Below are positions 11,736 through 24,754 of a stretch of DNA of 64,000 nucleotides, piece after piece. Position numbers and translations under genes: made by a program. The DNA is from Trichopria drosophilae. Taxonomy: Eukaryota; Arthropoda; Insecta; Hymenoptera; Diapriidae. How positions within the stretch are numbered: the first letter of the stretch is position 1; each line of letters starts with the position of its first letter. The notes under the pieces are model-generated. The model saw nothing but the letters and a program-made list of their open reading frames with translations, did not search any database and was not told where the DNA came from. The stretch lies in assembly GCA_030407085.1 (NCBI GenBank), contig CM059582.1, forward strand, positions 160,820,001-160,884,000, written 5' to 3'.

Positions 11736-11755
11736 TATATATAATGTGCATATAA

Positions 11756-12700
11756 ATTAGGGTGGTCCACAAAAATTCGAAGTAGCGAATTTTAATTGGG
11801 ACACCCCCCAGAATTCTTCTATACTGAAAATAAAAAGACACGTATTTTCTTGTTTTGCGATTCGTCGATATTTAATGGTGCCGTCGGGCCCCTGAAGTTT
11901 TCCATGTATTTTATATGGGAAATAATAGTTTTCTCAAAAATTTGCTGTAAAATTTCTAAAAATGAACATTTTTTCATGAGCAAAAGATATTTTCCTTCAG
12001 AAATAATGAAATGATGAAATCGTAATGATCGTTTGTATAAAAAGCTTTTTCAAACGTCCGTTTATAGGCTTACTGTGCTTACTGTGCGGTATATATTATA
12101 TATATAGGAAATGCGAGACGTTAAATCGTTACCAATATGTGTTTCGTTACAAAATAATTTGCTCAAAAGTTGTCAATTTCGAAAAAAAGTGAGTACAAAA
12201 TTTGTTTCTATTCCTTTTTTTGCAAATATTTTTGTTGGTATTGATTTTACGACAAAATTTCATATAAACAAAATGAAAGCTTACAAAATGTAATACAAGA
12301 ATGACTTTATCGACATTTTTTTAAATTAATAGCAATGATAAAGTGGTAATTGAAAACATGGACAATTTTTCATTTTTACGAATTCTGTAAAATTAAGCAA
12401 CTTTAACGCCACGAACAGGTTTTTTTTCAAGTCATTCTTATAGGAAATTTTGTGAGTTTTCATTTAGTTTATATTTTTTTTACCGTAAAATCAATACCAA
12501 CAAAGATATTTGAAGAAAAGGAATTTAAAAAAAATGTTGTACTCACTTTTTTTGAAAACAACTTTTGAGCATATCATTTTGTAACAAAACAATTAAAGAA
12601 AATCGATTAAACAAAAAATGTTGACCTTTTTTTACACAAAAATTGCAGTTGTTACTGATTTGGACTTATTTGCGTGAAACTTCAAACGGATATACATAAG
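11756..12700. repeat. Foldback element related to 45953-46950, with an inner inverted repeat
   Basis: The sequence 11759-12050 (GGTGGTCCACAAAAATTCGA, then AATTTTAATTGGGACACC) is closely similar to both arms of the element at 45953-46950. The segment at about 12110-12300 pairs with 12420-12600 as an inner inverted repeat: GTTACAAAATAATTTGCTCA against its reverse counterpart, and GGTATTGATTTTACG against CGTAAAATCAATACC. The outer right arm is degraded. The 60-72 residue open frames here are inside the repeats. Confidence 0.6.
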
Positions 12701-13192
12701 TAAATTCAGAGAATCCGAATGAGCAACTTAAAAAAAATTCGTTTTATTGACAAAGTTTGGAGTAATAAATTTTGGTAAACAATAAAAAAAAATTTTTATA
12801 AAAATGTAAACAAACACGTATTCCTTTAGTTTTCAAGCAGAATAGTGCATCTTGAAGTTAATTTCTTACCATGCGATCGGTCTACCTGCATCATTTTAGA
12901 TGCATTCCACATATACTTTTTTAAAAATTGTAAGAAAAGTGACAATTTTTATAATCCAATTTGACAGTCTGACTCTTCTGAAAAGTTTTGTTATTAATAA
13001 ATACTAAATTTCAACAGTTAATATTTGATTTGTACTTCATTGCCTAGAATATGTTCATTTTGGAAGTCATGGTGAAATAATCAATAATATGCACATTTAC
13101 ATGTATATAATTTTTTTCTATAAATTGACTTCTTATAATTCTCTGGCAGGTTTCTGATTGTTCTTTCTTTATTTGCCCATCAACATTCATTT

Positions 13193-14221
13193 AAAAGTTG
13201 TTGCGTGACTTCATCAATAGAAAAACTTCAATTTTTCTAAATATTTATCGACAGTTGACAGAGAAAAACAATATAAATTTACAAAATTACAAAAAAATCT
13301 CTGCATATTCTTTACCAATAAATATAAAATACTTTAGCCATATGCACAGGTATATTAAACAGTGCATAAGAAGTGTCTTCATTACTTCCACATTTTAAAG
13401 AATACGTTTATGATTTTATCTATCTTCAAAATCCGTTCTTTTACAAAAAATAATTATGAATTTACGTTACTTTTTCGTCAAACTGTCGATTAATATTTAG
13501 AAACTGAAGAGCGTCACGATTCAGGGTCCAAAATAAAAAATTTCTTTCAAAAAATTATCTTATCACAATTTTTTTAAGTTACGTCTGGGTATTCGTCATA
13601 ATTTTGTAAGGTTTTTTAATTCTCCACCTTCAATATTCGTTTTGTAAATCTTTATATATTTATGGTATTATGGAATGTATTCTCCATATTAATTATATTA
13701 GAATTAAGTGTTAATTACGGCCCACGCATTCCACAGCACAGATAGCGTCAAACTAACTATTGGTAATAGGATATATGCCAAAAATAAAATACCCGTATTT
13801 TTTGTGTTTAAAAAATATTTGTTTATAACAGTTTGTTATTCATCAAATGCGGTTTCAGGGAAAATATGACTACGCGAATCGATTCTGCGGGAAAAATTAG
13901 ATGCAAAACATGCATAATGTTTTATAAAAAATCGTCAATTTGTTGTTAAAAATATTAAGCAAACAACACAAACGAAAACCCCCGTCTTCTCATGGCTAGC
14001 ATATCGCAGTTAGCGCCAAATCAACGATTGGAAGTACGATATATGTTAAAAATAAAATACCCTTTTTTTGTTTATAAACAATAATTTTTTTATAACAATT
14101 TATTGGTAAAAATTCAATAGTTTTCTGTATATTATGAATTTACATTTTTTTCCATTATCAACTGTCGATAAATATTTCGAAAAATTAACCTTTTATTGAT
14201 AAAGTCACGCAACAACTTTTA
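13193..14221. repeat. Inverted-repeat element, about 1 kb
   Basis: TAAAAGTTGTTGCGTGACTT at 13193 is matched by the reverse complement ending at 14221 (AAGTCACGCAACAACTTTTA or one mismatch). The pairing continues about 70 bp inward through ATATTTATCGACAGTTGA. A TA could be the target duplication if the element begins at AAAAG. A second, weaker internal pair is ATAACTGTCAAACT/CAAACTGTCGAT-like. There is no transposase. Confidence 0.65.
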
Positions 14222-17200
14222 GATATACATTTCAATTGACCATTTTATATGCAATTATAGATGCAATCATTCCATTTATTTACTATGCCGTTTCGACACA
14301 GATCCGCAACCTACTATATATATATATATATAACATGTATTGTATATATGCACCCATACGTTTTTTTGTTTATGTAGGTATATCGCTAAGAAGTGTCCTG
14401 ATGGTAAATGTTTTTTAATTTTCTCTGTAGAAGTCTAATATTACATATTATAATTTAGTATATATTAATAACAAGGCTTTTAAGACAGTTCAAACTCTGT
14501 TTAGTGTAAAATTGGACTATTATAAATGTATTTTGTCTTACAATTTTTAATATTTTTCATCGATGATTTTTTTTCTATGCATATTTTGTCATTTTAAACT
14601 TCTGACATGGATTTGAAAAAAGTGGTAAAGAATGGAAAATTATGAACTGATAAAAAATTACAATTTGTACATTTGTACCGCACTGTATGTTTTTAGGTCG
14701 AAAATAATGAGAAAACAAATAAAAACAAGCTGAAAATTAAAATATAAAGAGGTAGAAATAATGGTGGTAACACCCTTCAATGAGAAAAACGACATAAAAT
14801 AAATTGAATCTGTGTAAAACATTTTCCTATATAACAAAACATTAAAATTAATATCTTAAAAATATATAAATATAAAACATTTTCAACGCGATTGTAGAGT
14901 TTTCAGGATTAAAATCTACAAGGAAAAAATGTGACGTTGAACGTACAATTAGGATATAACTAATGTTATTTTGACAAATTCGTTTTTGTCATATAATCTA
15001 TGCAATAACTTCGTACGATTTTGCGACGGGAGACTCATGTATATACGAATGCCCTGTCCGAATCCGTCGGATTGCTGCCGGGAAAAATTCTATCGCACGG
15101 CAGAAAATGAGCTTAGCCGTCGAAACATTCGGACGATCGCGGTAAATGCATATACATATATATATATATATATATATAGCACTGAATTTCGGGTGGACTC
15201 TTAGCGATCTCGGCCATCTTCGGCCTTCCCCGACTGACATGCATGAATATTGTCGCTCCGATACACGTGTATGCACACATGCAAACAAAATTTTGGTGCC
15301 CCGCTAAGAAGCCCTCGAGAAAATTTTTGATACGATACTGACGAGCGAACTTCGTAATATCGTCAGCAGAGGTCATTCCAATCAGCGCACTTAAAAGTTG
15401 TAGGTGCCGCCACAGTCAAATCTGACTTCCGACTTTTGGAGAGAACACCCTTAAAGAAGCGTGCCAAAAGTGTTGAAAAGTGGTGCATTTGGACAAAAAC
15501 GCCTAATGTATTCTTCGATTTTTACCAAGGAACATAAAGAGTTTATTAAGCGTATCATAAGCGTTAATTTGGACATTTTCTAGCCCTGGTAAAGATGGTC
15601 ACAAGAATCTGCCCAGAATTATCCTAGATTTTGATGATCTGGCTAGAAACTAGCTCTATAATCTAGGTAGAAATCCTACTAAAAGTGAAATAAATTCTGT
15701 GGCGTACACCTACCGAGATGCGAGACGTTGAGACGGCTAATACAGTTTAACATGAGTGCGACAAGCTCCTACAACTTATCGACCTCGGCTCGATTCGAGG
15801 ATCTCGAATACCACTCGATCGAAATCCCAATATGGCGGCTTGCTCTCAGCTGATTCGCCTGCACATGCTCTCGGGATTGTTTACAAAGCTGTTGTAAAGA
15901 TCAAAGCTTCATTTCGAAAGAAAAATTGTTTACATTTACACCTACACATTTTGTCGAATCGATTGATCCTTACCTATTATACAAATTAAATATGATATGT
16001 TCAGTTTACAATTATTGCTTTATGTCACTTTAAATATATGTTAGTGGTCTAGCGGGTTTTCAGCTTGAATTCATGTATATTTCTACCGAGATTCTACCGA
16101 ACAGATATACCCAGTCGCTAGGGAGACAGCAAAATAAAAAATAGTTCAGAATGATTTCGAAATGTGCTCTAAAAGTAGTCAGATGACCCACTTTTGAAGG
16201 GTTTTCTGAACATGATGTCATTCTGAGATCTTTATGATTCATATAAACGGACCAGGCTATCGTTTTGGACCTTTCGGTTAGCCACCCTATATTTTTCCGT
16301 AGCCTTTACAAAGACGTCTCAGGCCTGCGAAATATTCTTCTGCCTGGCCGTCTTGAACAGCCTTTGAAGGCTCAGTTTACCCCAGGGAGAGCCAACTGGA
16401 TAGGGAAAGAACATGTCCATTAAGGCTCTAAGTTAAGGAGTAGAATTAGATAGGCTGCGCTGAAAACAGTTTTGACGAAAGCAATGCGCCTCGAATCGAG
16501 GGAAATTATTTTAAACCGTTTTTAAGTATTTCTATATCATTAATTTGTATTTTGCATTTATATTTATCCAGGTCTAATATCTATGCCTCTCCCTCTGATT
16601 CTTTCCTTAGCATTGTCTCGAAAAATAACATTTTTTTATCTTGGTAACAAAAATACGAGGACTAGGAGTCTAGACATCGCGCTCCGTATTTGTTCATATT
16701 TCTAGCTTAAATACGGACTTTTAGTCATCATGTTTTTATGTGCAAATTCAGCAATTGTGACATGAGCTTTTTGTAAAAAAAAAGTAATTTTTTCGCAGAA
16801 TAAGAAAAAAACCAAAATTGCGTTTCCGGTTAAAAAGATTCTATAAAACAATCTACAAAAGAAGCAACCACTTTGTTTACTACAGCAAATTCGCTGTTAA
16901 TTAGAATCAGAATTGAAGAATCAGCATGAAATTCTCAGATCTTAGTTCGTAGATCTATAGCTCTATTATTCTGAAATAATTAATCCTAATAATAATAATT
17001 AATCCTAAATGATAGAAATAGAGGTTAAGAATTAATTACACAGCCCTATAAAAAAAAGTCTAAAAGTCTACTAAAAATTATTCTTGATAGTCAATCCAGA
17101 TGTGATAGAGTTTAATACACTTCCGATTCGATTTGAGCGCCCCCCTCTCCACACACCAAAAAATTGGTATAGCTTCCAGGACAGAGTTTTCCTTTATTTT

Positions 17201-18570
17201 AACATTTTAGGATCAACGTTTAGAATTTTTTGTGTAAAAAAGCAGGCTTAGCGGAGTTGAATTGGCGGCCGATTTCATTGTTGTCATGCTAAAAACACAA
17301 TGGAAAAATGATATGACTTCCCTACTAGAATGAGTCTTTATTTTAATATTTCAGGTTAGAATTATTGGGTTTTTAGACGACGTTAGGTCTAAAGCCTGAT
17401 ATGATCGGGTTAAATGGACTACGGATTCGGATTCAGTGACCCAAGAAACATTACAAACATAGTGTGACCTCCAGATCCAGACTTTTGAGAATCAGTGCTC
17501 GAAAAGGAAATTTATAATTTTTAGCGGTTCAGTAAAGTATGTATTCATGAAAAAATGTTACGCTTAAGTCCTAGATTATGACGCTTTTGGAATAGTTTAA
17601 ATTTTGTCACTCCTCGCCTTGCATTTGTACATGGTTTTTTGCATGAAACTACTTCAAACGATGTATTATATTTTATTTTATTTAATTCGTCAAAAGCAAA
17701 GTGTAGCGGAACTATGATTTATATAATCGATGTAAATATATATTTGATAGTTTTAAGAGCAAGCGATAAGAGTTTTACCCTGTTTATCTAGATAAATTTG
17801 ATCAACTTTGTACAACTTCCATTTTAATGGTGGTAAGTTCAGTTCTATTCAAGTATGATATCACAACTAAGTTTTCTTTCTCCATTTTCTACTTTTACCG
17901 TTATTGTAAAGATATAATGTATTCAATATACTATCGTCTCAAAAAATCTTATGTTATAAGTTGTACCAATTACCGTCAATCCAATAACCCTAATTTTGCA
18001 TTAATTAAATCGTGTTCGGACAAGTTGATAAAAATGTCCTGGCGGCAATGCCTTCAAATCACGAGTCGATACCGATGAACATGTTAATGGGCGCGAATTC
18101 CAACGCATGCTTCGACTTGAACGAAACTGGAATAAAATAATGAAAATATGCATTAAATAAATTATTTGCAAAAGAATAAATATACTAAGTTGCAACCGTT
18201 CCAGTAATCTTAATCACACTATCATTTTTAAACATTTTAAACCGCATAGTTTGTATATTCAAATAACTGAAGCATTTTTGGATAAGAGATATGGTTACTG
18301 CGACATTGATGAAATTAAATGGTTTTATGTGTGATGTGGTCTCTGTGACCATATTTATACTTATTAGGGTACAAATGTCAAGGACTTTATAGACCGTCGT
18401 AAGAATAAAAACAGGCTTTATGCGTGTTTTCCAATGCGATATCGAAATAGTTTAAAAGATACGATATGTTTCATAGTTTGAACACATTTCAGATCTACAT
18501 TATACGTGTTATATTTATATATATCAAGAAAAGTTCATTACTCTTTTTAATAACCATAGAATTACAAAAC
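14222..18570. other. No gene; microsatellites and diffuse repeats
   Basis: There are TA microsatellites at about 14316-14331 and 15152-15178. The segment 16110-16245 (GACAGCAAAATAAAAAATAG, then CAGAATGATTTCGAAATG, CAGATGACCCACTTTTGAAG) is similar to the MITE at 42126-42293. A GC-richer block at 15010-15890 carries no intact frame. I see no splice-supported coding exon. Confidence 0.4.
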
Positions 18571-18579
18571 TCATTGAAT

Positions 18580-19640
18580 CCAAATTACGAATACATTTAA
18601 TTAGGGGTGTGCAGTATTTGCGAACAAAATCACATGTACATCGTCTGGTATTTGACCATTACTCTTCTTACAAAGAGCGCATTAAGTGCTCTAAAACGGT
18701 TCGCTGTTTTTAGAGAAAAAGGAGCATATTATGAGATGATTTGTGATTTTAATAGATTTTTTTTATTCGAAGACTAAACAATTTCTCTGGATTGCATCTA
18801 CATTACCACAATTTTCGTACATTATTAGTTACATTCAATTTTCCATCATAAATATTGACGGGTTAATCTTTAATTGAGAGCTGTAGAAGAAAAGCCCTAC
18901 AGAAAATGAGTCCAGTTTTCGCCAGTTTCTGTCTTTCCCGTGTTAAAGGAAAACTGGACAGATTTCTACCAGGGAGTCATATAAATGAAAAGGTAATTTG
19001 TTTGTTTAACATTTTTAGTTTATCCCAAGGGCTTTACCCTTGTAATTTGTATTTTGATAATATATAAAGTATTTGGTTCCAACAATTAGATCATCGATAG
19101 CTGAACATGGTTAACTGAAATTTTTTCACATCTCAATGTCATTTAACCAGTTTTCTCAAACGCTCCGTATAAGATAAAGACACTGATATGTTTCATAAAT
19201 TAGGATACATTTGAAAGAGCAGTGAATTTTTTCTTGATACTCACAGATACTAATTAATCTTAATCACCTATGACGAAAAATTGTGTTTATAAATATATAA
19301 TTTTTATTTTTAGAAACTCAAAATGCCTAACAGTTATTATGTAGTATTTATAAACTTGATGTCATTAAATGATACTGCATGCTGTGGCATAAAAATTCTT
19401 GTTTGTGGTCTGGTCTTGCAACATAACAGAAACGCATACTTATATAGTTTTACACATTTCAATTACATAATAAGTTTTCATATACATTGCGGATGAGGTT
19501 TATTTGCATAATCACTGGAAGTATCCTAAGTATATAGATTACTTAAGAAAGTTTTCACTTATGAAAAAACGGAGAAGTAGTTACTAATTATTTATCATGC
19601 ATTATTATGAATTATACAGTAGTATTTAGACACGAGCTTC
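18580..19640 (+). repeat. Segmental duplicate of the 5' flank of the TIMP array
   Basis: 19255-19530 matches 3110-3410 upstream of TIMP copy 1. 18764-18850 (TTCGAAGACTAAACAATTTC, then CACAATTTTCGTACA) matches 24255-24310 upstream of TIMP copy 2. The block is therefore the 5' flank of a further TIMP unit, whose promoter is now displaced to 21671 by the foldback at 20065-21453. Confidence 0.6.
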
Positions 19641-20064
19641 TACAATTGGATTAAATGTCAATTTGGAAAGGAAGCTGTAACACTACTAAAGCATCGGAAA
19701 ACTATTAACAACAAATTAGCGGCATCAATAATAAGGAGAATTTTTTTCTTCGTTGTAAAACAAATTGTTTTCTACCCAGACATATTTTTTATAATACACT
19801 TTCACATCATACCAGTTTTTATTCGTTAGTTTATAATGACAAAAAAGAAAATTTAGTAAAGAAATGTAGACATAATTTACTCTTTTTTGAAATTGAAGAC
19901 ATAATTAATCAAATTGAATTTTTAAGATCTGAAAAATCACATTTCTAAAAAAAAACGTGAAGAAAATTTTCACTTATGACAAAACGGAGAAGATATTAGT
20001 TATCATTGATCATATATATAATGTGCCCTATATAGCAATGCCCTATAGGGCATTCCATGTAAAA

Positions 20065-21453
20065 AGTGCCACTTTTTTAATGTATTTTTTCATTTTTATA
20101 TGAATCACATGTTATCATTCGGGTATGTTAATGTACAATAGTACATTACGTATCTAGGGCGGAAACGAAGTCATTGCAGCCAGGGTGATGAGGGAGCCGA
20201 AGGAGTAAAAGATGCCGATCGCCCTTTGCAATTGCGCAGAAGCGCAGTTGTGTAGTCGGAAAGGCGCCGATCGCTATCCGGTACCATAATTGCCCTTCTG
20301 TGCATGTGCAAAGGGCGAGCAAACATTTTTGCCGCCGGTCAGGCTTTTTCTTTGCCCATACCATGAATTTCCATACGAATCGCGTAGAACCTGATATTGG
20401 GGACTCACGGCTCTAAAAAATCTGCTACACGACTTTGGCGATCAGCAGTTTTTACCCTTTCGATCCTTTCATCTCTCTCGGTGCAACGACTTCCTTTCCG
20501 CCCTAGATACGTAATATACTACTATACCTCCATGACAAATTTTTAGATTTCTTCACGGACTTCTCGAGAAAATATGTAATTTTATTTATACGTTGATTTC
20601 CTTGGTGAAAACTCGTTAAAAATTTGTTGTTCACACTTTTGTGCCACTCAACTTGAAGTTAAAAAAATCACAGAAAATTATTATAACTTATGTAGAAAAT
20701 GATGATATTGAAAAAATATGGGGTGAAAAGGTTTAATGTATTAAAAATGGTTTTAAACAGATATGTCGAAAAAGAGGGCCCCTGAATAGCACGTAGACAT
20801 TGAATTAAGGGGCTGTCTACATTCAAAGTGTAATTTAACCATAGCTATATTAATAAAAATACCGAAAATTACGTCCTCAGGTTTTTCCTAACCGAATTAT
20901 CTAAATGCAGCTACGTACTTTTATGTAAAAGGACACTGAATTCTGTTAAAAATGAAAAAAATCGTTCCCCTACGATAAAAATTGACGAGGTTATGGTAAG
21001 TAAGACGACACCTCTTTTTAAAGACATTTTTAATACATTAAACCTTTCCATCATTCATCATCACGTTTCTCCATAAGTTATAATAATTTTCTTCGATTTT
21101 TTAAATTTTCAAGTGACTGGCCAAAAGTGTTGAAATAAAAATAAAAAAATTTAAAAACGATTTTTCATTTCAAGATAATCAACGTATAATTAAAAATAAA
21201 TATTTCCACGTGTAAGCTTGCGAAAAAATCTACAAAATCTATATTTAAATAAAATGTGTGCTCACTACCTGTATTAATGAAAAATTAACAAAAAAGGCAA
21301 TACCGAAAATCCGAAAAAATGAAAAGATACTCTAAACATTTGTTGTGGAGGAATCAAAATTTGTTGTATAGGCTAAAAGTCAACATTTACATACCCGAAT
21401 GATAATATGTGATGAATATAAAAATGAAAAATTGCGTCCAAAAAAGTGGCACT
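20065..21453. repeat. Foldback element, about 1.39 kb, inserted in the relic TIMP unit
   Basis: AGTGCCACTTTTTTAATG at the left pairs with CAAAAAAGTGGCACT at the right. The arms continue through TTTTCATTTTTATATGAATC and ATTCGGGTATGTTAATGTAC. A second inner pair of arms spans about 20630-20790 and 20990-21140 (AATTATTATAACTTATG against CATAAGTTATAATAATT). It contains the MITE at 20145-20515. It has no coding capacity. Confidence 0.7.
20145..20515. repeat. GC-rich MITE, about 371 bp
   Basis: ATTACGTATCTAGGGCGGAA at the left pairs with its reverse complement at the right (TTCCGCCCTAGATACGTAAT). The interior is much more GC-rich than the surroundings and has no meaningful ORF. The 72-residue open frame on the - strand (20146-20364) is a reading of the element. 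It is nested inside the foldback of 20065-21453. Confidence 0.8.
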
Positions 21454-21477
21454 CAATCAAACAAGAATTTGTATGCA

Positions 21478-22138
21478 ACTGCCTGTAGTGTCATTTATGA
21501 GATCAAGTTTATAAATACTACTTGCATGTAAACTATATAAAAATTATATATGGTTTATATATAGATTATACATGCTCAAATCTAAATGTTAATGAGATAT
21601 GGTCCGTAGAGAAGTTCATTAATCTCCATTAATTTATCAAAATCTATTTAAAATCACTTACGATATTCTCTTATAAAGTGCTTAGTGAAGCAGATTGTCT
21701 TGCAGTCTCATCAGTACCCAAAGAAAACCAAGTAGTTTGATATTTTAAAACCCAAAGGTAAGAATAATTTTAATCTAACATTTGAACGTTTAATAAGAAT
21801 CTAAAATCATAATTTGTTAAATACACACATAATTGTTATATATAATATATCTTTGTTCAATATCATTAACAACATTACATATTCTAAATGTTTCAAAACA
21901 TACTTTCAAAATTCATATATTTTTATTCATCAACTTTATTCCTACATTGTTAAAACAGTACAGTTGTGTAGAAATTCCGTCATCCCGTCTGAAAAGTATC
22001 ACTCAGACTGATTAGTTAATTCGACTATATTTCTGATCCTTACGCAACTACGCCGTTCAATCGGTGTATCATGAAATGTTTAAACCAACTATAATTGAAT
22101 TTTAAAACCATTAATGAAATTATAATATTTATATATAT
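21478..22138 (+). pseudogene. Relic TIMP unit: promoter and first exon only
   Basis: 21600-22136 is a close copy of 3400-3880, the promoter, first exon and first intron of TIMP copy 1. It carries TTATAAAG at 21671 and CAGT at 21703. The coding exon that should follow within about 300 bp is absent: homology stops at the left end of the inverted-repeat element at 22139. At 21485-21520 a short piece of the 5' flank (CATTTATGAGATCAAGTTTA) is present in inverted orientation. The copy is therefore rearranged as well as interrupted. No downstream exon of a TIMP was seen before 24755. Confidence 0.65.
21671..21757 (+). promoter_or_regulatory. Orphan TIMP-type core promoter and first exon
   Basis: TTATAAAG (21671-21678) and CAGT (21703) have the same 32-nt spacing as in the two other units. 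The first exon would run 21703-21757 and end at AAAG|GTAAGAATAA. Because no TIMP coding exon follows, any transcript would be non-coding or would splice into copy 2 downstream. Confidence 0.6.
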
Positions 22139-23142
22139 GGGCATTGTTCTAGAATTTTTAAACTTTATGTTGTCGCTCATTATGATTCCTTAAAAATTTT
22201 AAATACAACTTTCCAACACGACAGATCAACAAATTTTTGTTCGTTTTACATGTAATAAGTGTTTATTACTAATTACAGATATGTAGAAAACAATGAGAGT
22301 AAATAAAAGTAGTGAATTTGCCTGTTTTTGGTGCGCGACACTCACTACATTTTTTCAGTTTTAACACTGAAACTTTTTGCACCTTTTTTTTAATGGTCTG
22401 TGGTTTTTTGTGGAAGTATTTGGGGATGTAGACAAATGAAAAATCCTTAACTTAATAATGTGCATCACTGAGGAATAAAATTATATACCTTCAAACTTGC
22501 AAGATAACTTTTTTTCATAGTTGACAATTTAGCAATCAACCTTAGATAATTTTTTTCACATTGGTTTTTAAGAAACCACACAACAGGGGTACATAACCTA
22601 TATGATAAGAAGTAATTTGAGCCTTTGCCCGAATGTGTGCCACGTATACATAAAAAATGCGACCACGTCAAACTTCATCAAAAAATTTTTTAGTATCCTT
22701 AATGTTAAATCATGTATTTGGATTTCAAATTTTAATGAAAACTGACTTTGGATTTGTAATCAGTGGCCTCAAAAACCCTAACATATCAAATTTTATAAAA
22801 ATCAAAGAAATTTTGTAAAAATAGTCCGCCATATTTAATCCATTATTTTAAATTTGAATAACTATTAACTAGACGTTTAATTTTATATACTAGCTTTTAA
22901 AAATTAGGCCATAAGCAAAAGAACTGCATTTTTTATGTATATTAAACGTTACAAAACTAAAAACTAATTTTACGAGTAACGGAACATGTTACATTAAAAA
23001 AAAAATACATTGTGTATAAATGAGTCACGCAAGGTTTTTCCTGTCATTTGATCAATTCTAAAGCCAATAAAATTAATTTCATGAATGTGCCTAAAAAAAA
23101 TTTTCTTCAACCTCAAAGTTTAAAAGTTCTAGAATAATGCCC
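22139..23142. repeat. Inverted-repeat element, about 1.0 kb, interrupting the relic TIMP unit
   Basis: GGGCATTGTTCTAGAATTTT at the left pairs with the right end (AAAAGTTCTAGAATAATGCCC). Both flanks are ATATATAT, so the exact target duplication cannot be read. It has no transposase. Confidence 0.7.
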
Positions 23143-23248
23143 ATATATATGTAGTCGATCTAAAGTGTCCGATAACACAGTGCAACAAACATTTATGAAT
23201 TTCGTGTCGCCCTATAATATATATATATATACACATACATATTATATG

Positions 23249-23782
23249 TATGAGTCGATTCTGGTATGATTTTTGCTCCAGAATCCAAATATGACCGCTA
23301 AAACATCCAACTGGCTGTAGTTTTTGAGATATAGAAGGTCAAAGAAGTAAAATATACGATTTCAGTCATCTTGAGCATCTATTTACAGCCTAAAAAAATG
23401 TTATCACACCAATAAGAGTCGATTCTGGTAGGATTTTCCCGCAGAATCCAAATATGTACGCCAAAATATTGATGTGGACCTAGTTTTTTTACCAAAAGTC
23501 CAAGGGGTAAAAAATCATGTTTTCTTTCATTTTACCCATCTATGCTACAGAACATGACATGCGAAATGATGGATTCAATATGTCTTATGCACTTTTTAAA
23601 AATCCAATCAGTTCCAACTCGTTCTCGACTTGGCTACTTTTCGGGAAAAACAAAACCAAATGTCCTAAATCACGATTTTCTATTCTTTTGATCTTCAATT
23701 TGGGAAAAAAGTAGGGCTAATTCAATATTTTGGCGCACATAGATGAATTCTACGAGAAAAGTCCTGTCATAATCGACTCTTA
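23249..23782. repeat. Inverted-repeat element with duplicated left end
   Basis: GAGTCGATTCTGGTATGATT near 23252 and GAGTCGATTCTGGTAGGATT near 23417 are two left ends. The right end, in reverse complement, is at about 23755-23782 (CCTGTCATAATCGACTCTTA). The inner block CGCCAAAATATTGA occurs on both arms (about 23459, and reversed at about 23725). Confidence 0.6.
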
Positions 23783-24424
23783 TAAAGCAAACATTTTGGC
23801 TGTAAAATTTTCATTACTTGTTTAAAAAATCAAAGATATAATATTGAATGAAATGATTTACCAGTTTTATAGAGAACAGAAATTCATGGCCCGTTTAACT
23901 TTAATATTACCTGAATTCATAATATTTTTCAAATAAATGTATACCAGATGAATGAGAATTGAACTAAACGTTATTTAATCATTATGAAAAATGGTAACAT
24001 CATGAATTGATTGGCAACCTCGCTCGCTCACCTTTTAAGAAAATCACCGTCAATGTTCAGTTTCAGAGAGTTGAAATGCGTACAATATACTTTCGTACAA
24101 CCCTGATATTCAATCGGCGAATTTGTCAAAAATCCAGTAAACATGGAAAATTTCTTATTAGTATTGAAAATCGAATGAAAATATTGGAATTTCGACTTCC
24201 TATCCAGTTAAAAAAAAACACAAAGAGATTATTTGCAATTTTAATGGATATTGTTATTCGAAGACTAAACAATTCCCGGGAATACATTGTCACAATTTTC
24301 GTACAAGATTAGTTAGAGAATAATTCTATTTCACATTAGAAATTTTAACGATTTGACATTAAGATAAACAAGATAATTTCCCTGAATTTCTCAAAATCCA
24401 ATTAAATTCAATTACGATTTTCTT

Positions 24425-24505
24425 TTATAAAGTTCTTGATGAAACACATTATCTGGCAGTGTCTTTATCCGAACGAAAGCAAATTTAATATACTGAAAAC
24501 CTACG
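24425..24505 (+). promoter_or_regulatory. Core promoter and non-coding first exon of TIMP copy 2
   Basis: TTATAAAG at 24425-24432 and CAGT at 24457, again 32 nt apart. The first exon runs to about 24505 (CTACG|GTAAGAATGA). The intron ends at the TTTTTAG acceptor before ATG 24755. Confidence 0.7.
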
Positions 24506-24754
24506 GTAAGAATGAATTTAATCTAATGCTGTAACATTAATATATAATAAATATACCCCCCCCCCCAGTAATTATAATTATTAACACTCTAACTTACTTA
24601 AGTGAAAATTGAGCCACTCTCTGCCAAAGGTGACTTTTTCACTATTTCTAAAGTGGAAATTTAGAGTGAAGCAGGGTATACTGATATTTGTAACATTTTT
24701 ATTTAAAAAATCCTTATGACAAAATTTTTAAACTTTTCATTGTGTTATTTTTAG

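Noticed and set aside
20146..20364. 72-residue open frame on the - strand with several cysteines
   Set aside because: It starts within and lies wholly inside a GC-rich MITE.
24007..24312. 101-residue open frame upstream of TIMP copy 2
   Set aside because: Part of it is duplicated 5' flank also present at 18764-18850 where the frame is not kept. Non-coding.
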